A DNA stretch of 64,000 nt, from NCBI GenBank assembly GCA_964017195.1, contig OZ024889.1, positions 54,220,711-54,284,710 of the forward strand, written 5' to 3'. The stretch is from Siderastrea radians. Lineage: Eukaryota; Cnidaria; Anthozoa; Scleractinia; Rhizangiidae. The stretch's first letter is position 1, and each line of letters begins with the position of its first letter. The translations under genes were made by a program, and so were the position numbers. Of this stretch, positions 37,403 through 49,072 are shown in pieces. The notes under the pieces were generated by a model. It was not told where the DNA came from. It saw only the letters and a program-made list of their open reading frames with translations, and searched no databases.

Positions 37403-38770
37403 ATATGGAGAACGTGACTCGTCACGTTGTTTTGAATTTTAGAGTTTCCGTTCACGCGTGACGTGGATCAACTGTAATAGGTCTCAATAGCTCTAATTGT
37501 TATCAATAACAACTAAACTGACAAATTGAAAGGGATGTTAAATCAATAATTCACAGTTCTCCCTCAATAGCTCTGGATTTTATTTCTTACAGCAGATGTA
37601 CCCCACTAACTTGAACCCAACCACCCTCCCAGCACCTGCTCACAACTAAATTGAAGTGAAAATATTTTTGTTTTCCTTTGTTGATCTTGCTCACTAATTT
37701 ATTATTAGCTATCTCAAATTTTTGATTTCTCAAACAGTTTTTGTTTTCTCTTGCATGTCTAAGATAGCACCCTGAATTTCCAGTCTGAGTTACTGATCAA
37801 TACTGAATTTTTTTAGCTTTCTCAATGGTTCACTGCTGCTTAGGGGATCTTAGGAAACCAATCCACAACAGATGATGTGACTACATATTAAGTCCCTAAT
37901 GCCCAAATAATTTTGGTCATTTCAGCAAACAAAATGTGATTCTTGAAAGTTTGTTGCATACAGGGCAACAGAGCAGACTGATGAATCCATTTTGCCTCCT
38001 AACCTAAAGACAACAAAACAAAGAAGGGAAAACACTCAATTGGGATGCCACACCATACTATTGACACTTGTCATAATTAAAATAAGACGATCACTCGCGT
38101 TAATATTTCGCGGGTAATTTTCACATCTCGCAGCGTGAGAGTAATATTGGAGAGAAAATTCGACAACTTAAACAACGCATAATTCTCAAACTAGAGGAGC
38201 GCTATCGGGCGCTATATGATTTTATAAATTAAAGCAAATTTATCCATCTTAATCTTCGCGTAAAATAAACGGTTTTAGATTTTTGGGTTAGCCTACAAAT
38301 TCTCAAAATGTAAGACCTACTCAAATATCATGAAAGCACACGTTGCTCGATCCACCTACAACGAAATTGTGCTCAAACTTGACTTACAAAAGATGACCAG
38401 ATCCAAAAATTTCAAGACATCTAGATACAAACCAATCCTAATTATTCTTGTTAAATGTAAGTTGCACTGGGGACAAATAGCACGTTAAAATGACAAGAAG
38501 TGAAGCTCACATTCCCGTGAAAGGCCGCCATGTTGATTTCTCGTCCCCGTTAAGAGACTGCTCGTGATTGGCTAATAAAACGATCCACCATGCCTTTCGG
38601 ACCGTGTCCAACCACCACTGCCGTCAAGATATGTTTTGAAATTTATGCTTTTTTTACAATATATATAACTCTCAATTTCTCATAAATTCTCACCCAAATG
38701 CGAATTTGAGTTTGTTTATTGCAAATGGATAAGTTACGATTTCCCGTTTCGCTGCCGCACGTTAACAGAC

Positions 38771-38843
38771 CTTTGCGAGATTTCGCTCTTTTCGGCGAGG
38801 AATCTTGCTCTATTTCGAGAGGTCTCTTCACCTTTGAAAACAT
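38771..38843 (-). other. Exon-like frame with bipartite basic motif (E1 copy)
   Basis: This is the reverse-strand counterpart of the E2 frame at 41077-41149 with the same peptide start MFSKVKRPLEIEQD and the same AAAG/GTCTGT donor. It is retained intact in both element copies. Confidence 0.3.
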
Positions 38844-39822
38844 TTTGTATCTCTCTCGGAAAACCCCGCAGAAATATTCAAATTCAGCCGTTTGTTTATC
38901 TCCCGTATCCGGTCACGTCACCTCGCTCTGTCATTGGTTGATCGATACAATAGTGCTGTGCGTGATGCCACTGTCGGGATGGGGTAAGTGCTGTACATGA
39001 ATTGACTGTACCACCCTGGGTCGAGAGAGATTTGATCTCGGACCCAAGCCTCGTGTCGATTTTCAAAATCATGAGCGTTCGCCGATAGAAGGGATTTTGG
39101 ACATGGAGTGAGAAAAAGCTCATTTTCAGGAAAATGCGCGGGGATATTTGGCGAAGGAACATTTTACAAGGTGTGGCGATCATAGAGCTTTACCTCTGGC
39201 TGAAAAAATCTGCGATACGATGGATTTTCTGGCTGCAAACCGCCTTCGAGTACACAAGTTCGAATCTCCGGCCTGAAACGGTGTGGTGCCCTGACTTCGT
39301 CTTATGAAGGTAGTAAAAGTCGTGACAAAGACCGGGGACAAAGAAGGCCCAAAACGATGGAATAAGCCCAAAAAACACACAAAGACGCAAGAGATAAGTT
39401 AGTTTTATTCATTTCACTAAAAAAATGTTGAAATTTAATTTTATTTAACGTTGGAAATCGACGATATTTTATTCCCCATACAAAGTCTCAAATTGTCAAC
39501 GGCCGCTTGTTACCCAATACCGGTCTATGAAGGTAGTAACAGTCGCGACAAAGAAGGCCCAAAACGATGGAATAAGCCCCAAAAACACACAAAGACGCAA
39601 GAGGTAAATTAGTGTTATTTATTTCACTAAAAAATGTTGAAATTTAGTTTTATTTAACGTTGGAAATCGACGATATATTATTCCCCATACAAAGTCTCAA
39701 ATTGTTAACGGCCGCTTGCAACCCAATACCGGTCTCTCTCGAAGGTCACGTCCCGGCTCAGAGAACCATAAATAATTAATAAATTCCTCGCTTTCTCGAG
39801 GCGTGAGCTTGGGCTGCCTGTG

Positions 39823-40098
39823 CTATCTCCAAAGAGTTATTAACCAATTACAGAGCGCGTGTGGTGTTTATTATTTCATGAAAAATTATTCACTTAAAAG
39901 TTACGTCCAGTTATTGATGATCGTCTAGTTTTTTGTTTTTCTTTTTTTTTTTTTTGCAGCAAACAGATATGACAGCTACAGCTTTACATGTTTTTATAGC
40001 AATTTGCGCCACATCAGCTGAAGTATGCCGCGCGTCTCCTTAGATCGCACATTGTGACATTAGTTATCCCCCGTGACAATGAAGGGAGTTTATACCAC
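39823..40098 (-). repeat. Inverted piece of locus unit U3 between E1 and E2
   Basis: Read in reverse complement this matches 29090-29370 of U1 and 30265-30555 of U2. In native order it should run from GTGGTAT to GAGATAG between the left piece of U3 (ending 33247) and the right piece (starting 45119). It therefore sits inverted relative to both flanks. Confidence 0.92.
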
Positions 40099-43000
40099 CA
40101 CAGGTAGCCCAAGCTCACGCCTCGAGAAAGCGAGGAATTTATTAATTATTTATGGTTCTCCGAGCCGGGACGTGACCTTCGAGAGAGACCGGTATTGGGT
40201 TGTAAGCGGCCGTTAACAATTTGAGACTTTGTATGGGGAATAATATATCGTCGATTTCCAACGTTAAATAAAACTAAATTTCAACATTTTTTAGTGAAAT
40301 AAATAACACTAATTTACCTCTTGCGTCTTTGTGTGTTTTGGGGGCTTATTCCATCGTTTTGGGCCTTCTTTGTCGCGACTGTTACTACCTTCATAGACCG
40401 GTATTGGGTAACAAGCGGCCGTTGACAATTTGAGACTTTGTATGGGGAATAAAATATCGTCGATTTCCAACGTTAAATAAAACTAAATTTCAACATTTTT
40501 TAGTGCAATGAATAAAACTAACTTATCTCTTGCGTCTTTGTGTGTTTTTTGGGCTTATTCCATCGTTTTGGGCCTTCTTTGTCCCCGGTCTTTGTCACGA
40601 CTGTTACTACCTTCATAAGACGAAGTCAAGGCACCACACCGTTTCAGGCCGGAGATTCGAACTTGTGTACTCGAAGGCGGTTTGCGGTCAGAAAATCCAT
40701 CGTATCGCAGATTTTTTCAGCCAGAGGTAAAGCTCTATGATCGCCACACCTTGTAAAATGTTCCTTCGCCAAATATCCCCGCGCATTTTCCTGAAAATGA
40801 GCTTTTTCTCACTCCATGTCCAAAATCCCTTCTATCGGCGAACGCTCATGATTTTGAAAATCGACACGAGGCTTGGGTCCGAGATCAAATCTCTCTCGAC
40901 CCAGGGTGGTACAGTCAATTCATGTACAGCACTTACCCCATCCTGACAGTGGCATCACGCACAGCACTATTGTATCGATCAACCAATGACAGAGCGAGGC
41001 GACGTGACCGGATACGGGAGATAAACAAACGGCTGAATTTGAATATTTCTGCGGGGTTTTCCGAGAGAGATACAAAATGTTTTCAAAGGTGAAGAGACCT
41101 CTCGAAATAGAGCAAGATTCCTCGCCGAAAAGAGCGAAATCTCGCAAAGGTCTGTTAACGTGCGGCAGCGAAACGGGAAATCGTAACTTATCCATTTGCA
41201 ATAAACAAACTCAAATTCGCATTTGGGTAAGAATTTATGAGAATTTGAGAGTTATATATATTGTAAAAAAAAGCATAAATTTCAAAACATATCTTGACGG
41301 CAGTGGTGGTTGGACACGGTCCGAAAGGCATGGTGGATCGTTATATTAGCCAATCACGAGCAGTCTCTTAACCGGGACGAGAAATCAACATGGCGGCCTT
41401 TCACGGGAGTGTGAGCTTCACTTCTTGTCATTTTAACGTGCTATTTGTCCCCAGTGCAACTTACATTTAACAAGAATAATTAGGATTGGTTTGTATCTAG
41501 ATGTCTTGAAATTTTTGGATCTGGTCATCTTTTGTAAGTCAAGTTTGAGCACAATTTCGTTGTAGGTGGATCGAGCAACGTGTGCTTTCATGATATTTGA
41601 GTAGGTCTTACATTTTGAGAATTTGTAGGCTAACCCAAAAATCTAAAACCGTTTATTTTACGCGAAGATTAAGATGGATAAATGTGCTTTTATAAAATCA
41701 TATAGCGCCCGATAGCGCTCCTCTAGTGTGAGAATTATGCGTTGTTTAAGTTGTCGAATTTTCTCTCCAATATTACTCTCACGCTGCGAGATGTGAAAAT
41801 TACCCGCGAAATATTAACGCGAGTGATCTTCTTATTTTAATTATGAAAAGTGTCAATAGTATGGTGTGGCATTCCAATTGAGTGTTTTCCCTTCTTTGTT
41901 TTGTTGTCTTTAGGTTAGGAGGCAAAATGGATTCTTCAGTCTGCTCTGTTGCCCTGTATGCAACAAACTTTCAAGAATCACATTTTGTTTGCTGAAATGA
42001 CCAAAATTATTTGGGCATTAGGGACTTAATATGTAGTCACATCATCTGTTGTGGATTGGTTTCCTAAGATCCCCTAAGCAGCAGTGAACCATTGAGAAAG
42101 CTAAAAAAATTCAGTATTGATCAGTAACTCGGACTGGAAATTCAGGGTGCTATCTTAGACATGCAAGAGAAAACAAAAACTGTTTGAGAAATCAAAAATT
42201 TGAGATAGCTAATAATAAATTAGTGAGCAAGATCAACAAAGGAAAACAAAAATATTTTCACTTCAATTTAGTTGTGAGCAGGTGGTGGGAGGGTGGTTGG
42301 GTTCAAGTTAGTGGGGTACATCTGCTGTAAGAAATAAAATCCAGAGCTATTGAGGGAGAACTGTGAATTATTGATTTAACATCCCTTTCAATTTGTCAGT
42401 TTAGTTGTTATTGATAACAATTAGAGCTATTGAGACCTATTAAAGGGTTGAGAACTGTGAATTGATTAAATATCCCTTTTTAAATGGAACTCACAACTTT
42501 CGCATTCTTCATCAATTTTTTTACATTGATATCAATCCTTATTTGTTTTCTACTGAATTGTCTTCCAGGAGACAGATTTCACACCAAAATGAGTGGTCTT
42601 ACTGTGTCTACATGATTATGGTACACGTTTTTGCCCCTGATATCATGTAAACAAAGTTATACAGAGCCATAAGAGGGAATGAAACTCAAACCTGTATTAT
42701 GTAAACATCCCTAAAGTTTCTGTTACTCGACTTAACAGGCAGACTTGGTGCGCAGTGGTGAGTCCAGACTTTCATGGAGGGTGGGGTACAAGTTTAATGG
42801 TGGGTGAGGGGAGACAACAAAATACAAAACTTTTGTGGAGTTATATCTTGGTATTATTCTGTACTATATTCTGACTATGAGTAAATCAACAAAAATAATC
42901 AGATGCTTTCTGAGTGGAGTATGCTGTTGTACACAAGCTAATCTGCACTCTGCTTCGTTGTAGTATGGAGTAAAAATATGACTCAATAGTATTTGTTTTG

Positions 43001-45118
43001 TTCATGTATATTGCTATTTTGAACAAAAAGGGGGGGATACCCTTGGCCCCTCCTCTGGGTCCACCATTGAAATTCCAACAAGGTAGGGGTCTGAAGTAAA
43101 CAAATGAAGGACTGGGCCATTGTTTTCAAGGGGTAAATGCTCAAAGGTCAAATTTAGTCAGAGTTTGTTCTGTAGCTGGGACAGCATTCTAATAATTATA
43201 AAAATATCACTTTACTCATTGAAAGAATTGACAGATCTGTAGAAATGACATTGGATGTATTGCTCTAATGTGCTTCACCAGTTTTAAAAAGATCCAAGCT
43301 AAACAGGTTTTCTATGACCTGGATAATTTTGTCGTGAAAATCAGTGCAAAGCGCCCAACAACCCTGTATTAAGGGGTAAAAACTATTTTCTGCTTGATAT
43401 CCTTGGGGGTAAATGTGTCAATGCTTTTATTAAAGTAGCTGAGAAAAAATATGGGTGCACTGTATATAATATTGTCACACATTCTACAGGCTGAACAGAG
43501 AGCTCTGTTAAATTTTCTAAAGACAGATTTTCATGTCCACTGCAAAAGAAAGTGGAATTCTCGTTCAATCACAGACTAACTTTGTCAGCATCAGTTACTT
43601 TCAAACGCAAAACAAATCAATTAATTAATTCATATTGACATCTGGCAATTTGAACAATGATATTTTAATACAGCCTTGTTTTAATAGCTAAGCTGTGAAA
43701 GTATAATTTCAGACAAGCCCTTCAGGATTACTACATCCTGCATCAACGGAATTTTTGAAAGCTTTTGGATACCCTGGAAGTTAAAGGACTGTTAATGCTA
43801 TAAAATGAACATTCGTAAGGTTTTTCATGACACGCACTCGACGCTTATCCATCGGGCAAAACTTACGATTTCACATAACTGTAGCAATTACAAGACCTCA
43901 CAAAGCCAGGCATCTGTGTTTTCACTTTCGATGAATGGAAGTAAGTCCTTCATGGCCCAAGAGGCTATTCATTGTCAGATGTTTGCACATATAAGTTACT
44001 AAAGAGGCTTATTCCTGATAAACCCGGGATTGAAGTCTCCACGTGTACGCGTTCAATCGATCAATGCGTGAAACCAGCCGTTAAAATGTTACATCAAAAA
44101 TTCAGATGTAAACAAAGGATAATTAGACCACAAGAAACGGAGAAACTTCCACCTTTGTTATTTCCAGCTCTTGTAGTTGAATTTTTTTGCTCTTCGAGAT
44201 CCGCACAGTACGAAGGTTCATTGCAACTGAGCTCGAATCGATCGATAGCCCCATCATGCTTTGCGAACCGTGTCCAACAACCACTGTCTTGACGGTTTTC
44301 AAATTCAGCCGTTTGTTTATCTCCCGTATCCCGTCGCGTCGCCTCGCTCTGTCATTGGTTGATCGATACAACAGTGCTGTGCGTGATGCCACTGTCGGGA
44401 TGGGGTAAGTGCTGTAATGAATTGACTGTACCACCCTGGGTCGAGAGAGATTTGATCTCGGACCCAAGCCTCGTGTCGATTTTCAAAATCATGAGCGTTC
44501 GCCGATAGAAGGGATTTTGGACATGGAGTGAGAAAAAGCTCATTTTCAGGAAAATGCGCGGGGATATTTGGCGAAGGAACATTTTACAAGGTGTGGCGAT
44601 CATAGAGCTTTACCTCTGGCTGAAAAAATCTGCGATACGATGGATTTTCTGGCCGCAAACCGCCTTCGAGTACACAAGTTCGAATCTCCAGCCTGAAACG
44701 GTGTGGTGCCTTGACTTCGTCTTATGAAGGTAGTTACAGTCGTGACAAAGAAAATCGACGATATTTTATTCCCCATACAAAGTCTCAAATTGTCAACGGC
44801 CGTTTGTTACCCAATACCGGTCCATGAAGGTAGTAACAGTCGCGACAAAGAAGGCCCAAAACGATGGAATAAGCCCAAAAAACACACAAAGACGCAAGAG
44901 GTAAATCAGTGTTATTTATTTCACTAAAAAATGTTGAAATTTAGTTTTATTTAACGTTGGAAATCGACGATACATTATTCCCCATACAAAGTCTCAAATT
45001 GTTAACGGCCGCTTGCAACCCAATACCGGTCTCTCTCGAAGGTCACGTCCCGGCTCGAGAACCATAAATAATTAATAAATTCCTCGCTTTCTCGAGGCGT
45101 GAGCTTGGGCTGCCTGTG
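40099..45118 (-). mobile_element. Long-TIR element E2 (family unnamed)
   Basis: The ends are CACAGGTAGCCCAAGC at 40099 and the inverse finishing CCTGTG at 45118. The terminal repeats (about 40099-41040 and 44295-45118) match those of E1, and the right one has lost roughly 100 or more bases near 44750. The interior is the reverse complement of the E1 interior without the Tc1-like insertion. Flanks are ATACCAC at left and GAGATAG at right. No transposase gene is visible. Confidence 0.85.
41077..41149 (+). other. Exon-like frame with bipartite basic motif (E2 copy)
   Basis: ATG at 41077 starts MFSKVKRPLEIEQDSSPKRA, whose basic clusters (KVKRP, PKRAKSRK) look like a bipartite nuclear localisation signal. 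A plausible donor GTCTGT follows AAAG at 41149; if unspliced the frame runs to 41349. Situated just inside the long terminal repeat, it could be the first exon of the element's own lost transposase or a captured host exon. Confidence 0.3.
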
Positions 45119-47235
45119 GAGATAGTAGCAAATTACGTATTTGGCATTTAGTTCACGAGAGAAATAGAAAACTTTCTTTCCTAGTTTCTGTAAAGTTATT
45201 GTATTAATTCTGGTGCCTTTCCACGCTCTTTCTTGTTTTCCCAGACTACTAAGCGGATAACGTTTTCTTTTTGTCAAATGGAAAGATATAACGACTGTTT
45301 TCTTTTTCTCACCTGTGAAACATTAATAAAACGTCAAACTAGTACTTTTCCACATATAGTTATGTCAAATTGTATTGTTTATTTCATATATGATTATTTC
45401 ATATATTCGCTCTCATTTATTTCATTATTAAACAAAAAAGAAAAAGAACTGAGTGCAGGCATACAACACATGTTGGCTTTTGTTGCTGTTTCTTTAGGAA
45501 AATACTGAAGCTTCGTGCGCGATTTTAACCCGGTAAGCTGTAATTTGTTGACGTCCGGGCAACAGGAGTGCTGATAAGTACCGTGACCTGTTTTCAAAAA
45601 CCGCAATGACGTTAATGGCACGCTTGACATTGCGAAATCTCAAAGCGTGTTATTATGTCACGTCTCTGTACGGAGTCATGTCATGTTGGTTTTGCAACTC
45701 GAGCGGGAGAATGTTTTGCTTACTTGCGGTTAAGACTAAAAACAACTTTAACCCTTACACTGTAGCGATATGATCCGGCTGTGCGATTTTTAGGAAGACA
45801 TTTGTGGCTACGAGGCTTCTGATAAAACGTGTAAACGTAAACGCAAAAAAATTAATTCAGAAGAGTTTGGTAGATAGCCAGGCCGGCACATATTCCACAA
45901 TCCATGAATTGACCTGACGGTAGCCTGTTCCAGGCTCTCAGATAGTTGGGACGGCACGAAAATTAGAAAGGGAACGCGAAAATAAGACGCGCGGGATCTG
46001 GAAAAATGGGGGCAGTGGCGGGGGCTTTTCCCGACAGTGCGTGGAGCCCTTAAGTTTGTTACTTACATCCTCTTCGGAAGTTTCACGAGTAGCTACGTCA
46101 GGCAGCGGTGGTGGTCGATTGTGTTCGGAAAATAAAGAAAACTGATAAGTCCTGATTAGTTGAGGACATAGAAATGCGAACTATGGGACGACTAATCTCC
46201 AGTTTCAAAGGGCTGAATTTTTTTTCTCGGCACAGAGAAGTGTGTTTCCCTCAATAGCAAAGTTATAATCCTTCCACTTTGGAAACGTACCATGGTCCCG
46301 GATGTTTTTTCCCCTTTTCTTAAATGTTCTTTTTTTGTCCACACGTGGACCGAGATTATTGCTCCGCTTTCCCCGAACAAGCTTCGTCGATAAGTTACCT
46401 TTTGGAGAATCTTTTCACGTGCATTCGTTTTGATTTGTAACGGTAAACTTTCGCGAGCGATACGGATATAAACGAGAGATGCTCGGGTAAATAGAATGAA
46501 CGCACCAATCTCGTGCAACCAATCGTACCAGTTCGAATCAACACGCACGGAGCAAAGATAATGAAAAAGTGAATCCCTTCAATCCATGGATAGAACTTGT
46601 CCAGTTGATTTAAAGCGACTAATATCACACTCGAATCGTACTGAGGGTGAGTTTTTCGGTAAAGGTCAATACATAGGCGTATAACAAATTGTTCCTTTCG
46701 AAGCGGGTGGGACAACAATCAATGTTAAGGGGTAACAGGCTACACTATGTACTACAAGTCTACAACTTGTTTTATCGTGGATTTGATAAATTATAAACCT
46801 TGGAAGTGTCCCAATTTGATAGGGACGTTATCCAATTTTATTCAGAAATTACATTCAGCTTTCCGGTCTTCGTGATTCTCATGTCTCCTAAATTTGATGA
46901 AACGGTAGTTGAGGTTGAGGGAACTATTTCTTGCCAAGGGCAGATGAACAGTTGCCAGCCAGTTTATTTCTGATCCCTGATTTTTGGCTCACGCATTTAC
47001 TTTCCGCAAGTTTCGTTCAAAGCACTTTATAGTGGCGGGTACCGAGTTATTAATTCTCAGTACTTTTCGTTAGGGATTTATTAAGTAGTGGTTTTGTAGC
47101 ATTAAAACCCAAGCCACCTTAGTGATGGTATCTGCGCGGTCTAGACAGTTCTCTAGTGGCCTTCTCAGGCGGTGACTGTTGGATTGTTTGGATTAATATG
47201 GACCACACCGAGGGGGCATGTGAGTTTCTTAGACC
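45119..47235. repeat. Duplicated-locus unit U3, right piece
   Basis: This resumes U3 after the elements: 45119-45900 matches 29370-30130, and 46060-47200 matches 32020-33100. It contains a CRE-like module (GACGTTA variant at 45606) and the exon at 46067-46141. An insertion-like block at 45917-46050 beginning AGCCTGTTCCAGGCTCTCAG is a repeat family also seen at 63816. Confidence 0.8.
46067..46141 (-). CDS. 25-codon exon of an unrecognised gene, locus unit U3
   Basis: The acceptor TTATCAG and the perfect donor GTAAGT define a 75-base exon, phase 0 at both ends. It encodes FSLFSEHNRPPPLPDVATRE and then TSEED. The paralogue at 31774-32103 shares this peptide but lacks the donor. Neighbouring exons could not be identified. 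The exon is recognisable only through the pair of copies. Confidence 0.45.
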
Positions 47236-47604
47236 AATTCCATCTCATCACAGCTTTCATCATTGAAAGTTTGCTGCAAATTCATTGAAATCTTCTCTCA
47301 CATGTCTATATGTTTTCCAAATGACAAGGCGATCCATTGTTCTAAAGTTGGCGATATGTTGCAATATTTAGGGACTTTATATTCTAATTCACATTCAATA
47401 AAATATTGCTTTTCTCTATTTTAATTCACGCATATAACCATTTACATTCAACACTTCATATTTATCCAACATTTTCTATTTTGAAATTATGAATATATGA
47501 AGTTCATATATTTGAACTGCGGAATAAAGAAATAAATGTAAAGAAGATCCTCGCAGTTATTAACGCAACTTATGCAGTTGCGAAAAGAAAGCCTGAAAAA
47601 ATCA

Positions 47605-47675
47605 GGCTTGCCGGGACTCGAACCCTGACCTCTGCGATACCGGTGCAGCGCTCTAACCAATTGAGCTAACAAGCC
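47605..47675 (-). tRNA. tRNA-like, array copy 1
   Basis: The cloverleaf has acceptor GGCTTGT/GCAAGCC, a 4-bp D stem GCTC/GAGC, a 17-base anticodon arm and a TTCGAGT T loop. The A box (TAGCTCAATTGG) and B box (GGTTCGAGTCC) match Pol III consensus, and a T-run terminator (TGATTTTTTC) follows. By position the anticodon reads GGT (Thr), but the base before it is C rather than the near-invariant T. The last anticodon-stem pair and one T-stem pair are mismatched, and the stem register is strained. It may be a tRNA-derived Pol III repeat and not a working tRNA. Confidence 0.6.
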
Positions 47676-47851
47676 AACTGGGAGCTGGTCATTAAATTGG
47701 TTCGTAATATACCCGGGAAAGATGAAGATGAAATTATGAATATATGAAGTTCATATATTTGAACTGCGGAATAAAGAAATAAATGTAAAGAAGATCCTCG
47801 CAGTTATTAACGCAACTTATGCAGTTGCGAAAAGAAAGCCTGAAAAAATCA

Positions 47852-47922
47852 GGCTTGCCGGGACTCGAACCCTGACCTCTGCGATACCGGTGCAGCGCTC
47901 TAACCAATTGAGCTAACAAGCC
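47852..47922 (-). tRNA. tRNA-like, array copy 2
   Basis: Identical to copy 1, one 247-base period to the right, with the same internal promoter boxes, terminator and structural oddities. Confidence 0.6.
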
Positions 47923-48098
47923 AACTGGGAGCTGGTCATTAAATTGGTTCGTAATATACCCGGGAAAGATGAAGATGAAATTATGAATATATGAAGTTCA
48001 TATATTTGAACTGCGGAATAAAGAAATAAATGTAAAGAAGATCCTCGCAGTTATTAACGCAACTTATGCAGTTGCGAAAAGAAAGCCTGAAAAAATCA

Positions 48099-48169
48099 GG
48101 CTTGCCGGGACTCGAACCCTGACCTCTGCGATACCGGTGCAGCGCTCTAACCAATTGAGCTAACAAGCC
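48099..48169 (-). tRNA. tRNA-like, array copy 3
   Basis: Identical in the tRNA-like part. The 5' flank differs by one base (GATCATT for GGTCATT). Confidence 0.6.
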
Positions 48170-48345
48170 AACTGGGAGCTGATCATTAAATTGGTTCGTA
48201 ATATACCCGGGAAAGATGAAGATGAAATTATGAATATATGAAGTTCATATATTTGAACTGCGGAATAAAGAAATAAATGTAAAGAAGATCCTCGCAGTTA
48301 TTAACGCAACTTATGCAGTTGCGAAAAGAAAGCCTGAAAAAATCA

Positions 48346-48416
48346 GGCTTGCCGGGACTCGAACCCTGACCTCTGCGATACCGGTGCAGCGCTCTAACCA
48401 ATTGAGCTAACAAGCC
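48346..48416 (-). tRNA. tRNA-like, array copy 4
   Basis: Identical to copy 1. It is the last complete copy in this orientation before the turn of the array. Confidence 0.6.
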
Positions 48417-48591
48417 AACTGGGAGCTGGTCATTAAATTGGTTCGTAATATACCCGGGAAAGATGAAGATGAAATTATGAATATATGAAGTTCATATATT
48501 TGAACTGCGGAATAAAGAAATAAATGTAAAGAAGATCCTCGCAGTTATTAACGCAACTTATGCAGTTGCGAAAAGAAAGCCTGAAAAAATC

Positions 48592-48604
48592 AGGCTTGCC
48601 GGGA
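48592..48604 (-). pseudogene. tRNA-like, truncated copy 5 at the array turn
   Basis: Only the 3' acceptor end (AGGCTTGCCGGGA on the plus strand) remains before the sequence switches to inverted TTAATAACTGCG repeats. This marks the fold-back point. Confidence 0.75.
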
Positions 48605-48754
48605 TTAATAACTGCGCCGATAATAACTGCGAGGATCTTCTTTACATTTATTTCTTTATTCCGCAGTTCAAATATATGAACTTCATATATTCATAATTTC
48701 ATCTTCATCTTTCCCGGGTATATTACGAACCAATTTAATGACCAGCTCCCAGTT

Positions 48755-48825
48755 GGCTTGTTAGCTCAATTGGTTAGAGCGCTGCACCGGTATCGCAGAG
48801 GTCAGGGTTCGAGTCCCGGCAAGCC
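48755..48825 (+). tRNA. tRNA-like, array copy 6 (opposite strand)
   Basis: Same sequence as copies 1-4 on the plus strand, with a T6 terminator after position 48827. Confidence 0.6.
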
Positions 48826-49001
48826 TGATTTTTTCAGGCTTTCTTTTCGCAACTGCATAAGTTGCGTTAATAACTGCGAGGATCTTCTTTACATTTATTT
48901 CTTTATTCCGCAGTTCAAATATATGAACTTCATATATTCATAATTTCATCTTCATCTTTCCCGGGTATATTACGAACCAATTTAATGACCAGCTCCCAGT
49001 T

Positions 49002-49072
49002 GGCTTGTTAGCTCAATTGGTTAGAGCGCTGCACCGGTATCGCAGAGGTCAGGGTTCGAGTCCCGGCAAGCC
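49002..49072 (+). tRNA. tRNA-like, array copy 7 (opposite strand)
   Basis: Identical to copy 6, 247 bases further. The unit breaks off at about 49150 into the AT-rich minisatellite. Confidence 0.6.

Larger units (their letters stand above)
36054..37474. mobile_element. Tc1/mariner-like insertion in E1
   Basis: A 1421-bp insertion with 31-bp perfect inverted ends starts CAGTTGATCCACGTCACGCG. It is flanked by TA on both sides (36052-36053 and 37475-37476). E2 keeps the empty site with a single TA near 42440, so the TA is a genuine target duplication. That identifies the Tc1/mariner group by target choice. Its only substantial frame (36929-37402, minus) has a helix-turn-helix-like stretch but no DDE catalytic region, so this copy is defective. 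Confidence 0.9.
33248..39822 (+). mobile_element. Long-TIR element E1 (family unnamed)
   Basis: The ends are CACAGGCAGCCCAAGCTCAC (33248) and its exact inverse finishing at 39822. Terminal inverted repeats are about 0.95 kb (33248-34190 and 38885-39822), and each contains a ~204-bp subterminal duplication beginning ACCGGTATTGGGT. The interior (34190-38885) matches E2 in reverse complement, apart from the Tc1-like insertion at 36054-37474. No transposase is recognisable; frames are short, so it is probably non-autonomous. The flanks are GTGGTAT at left and CTATCTC at right. These do not match each other but match the flanks of E2 crosswise. Confidence 0.85.

Noticed and set aside
33679..45118. 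Four copies of frames starting MRLCVFFGLIPSFW or MCFLGLFHRFGPSL, and MIATPCKMFLRQISPR
   Set aside because: They sit in the terminal inverted repeats of E1 and E2, are short, overlap one another, and reflect copy number only.
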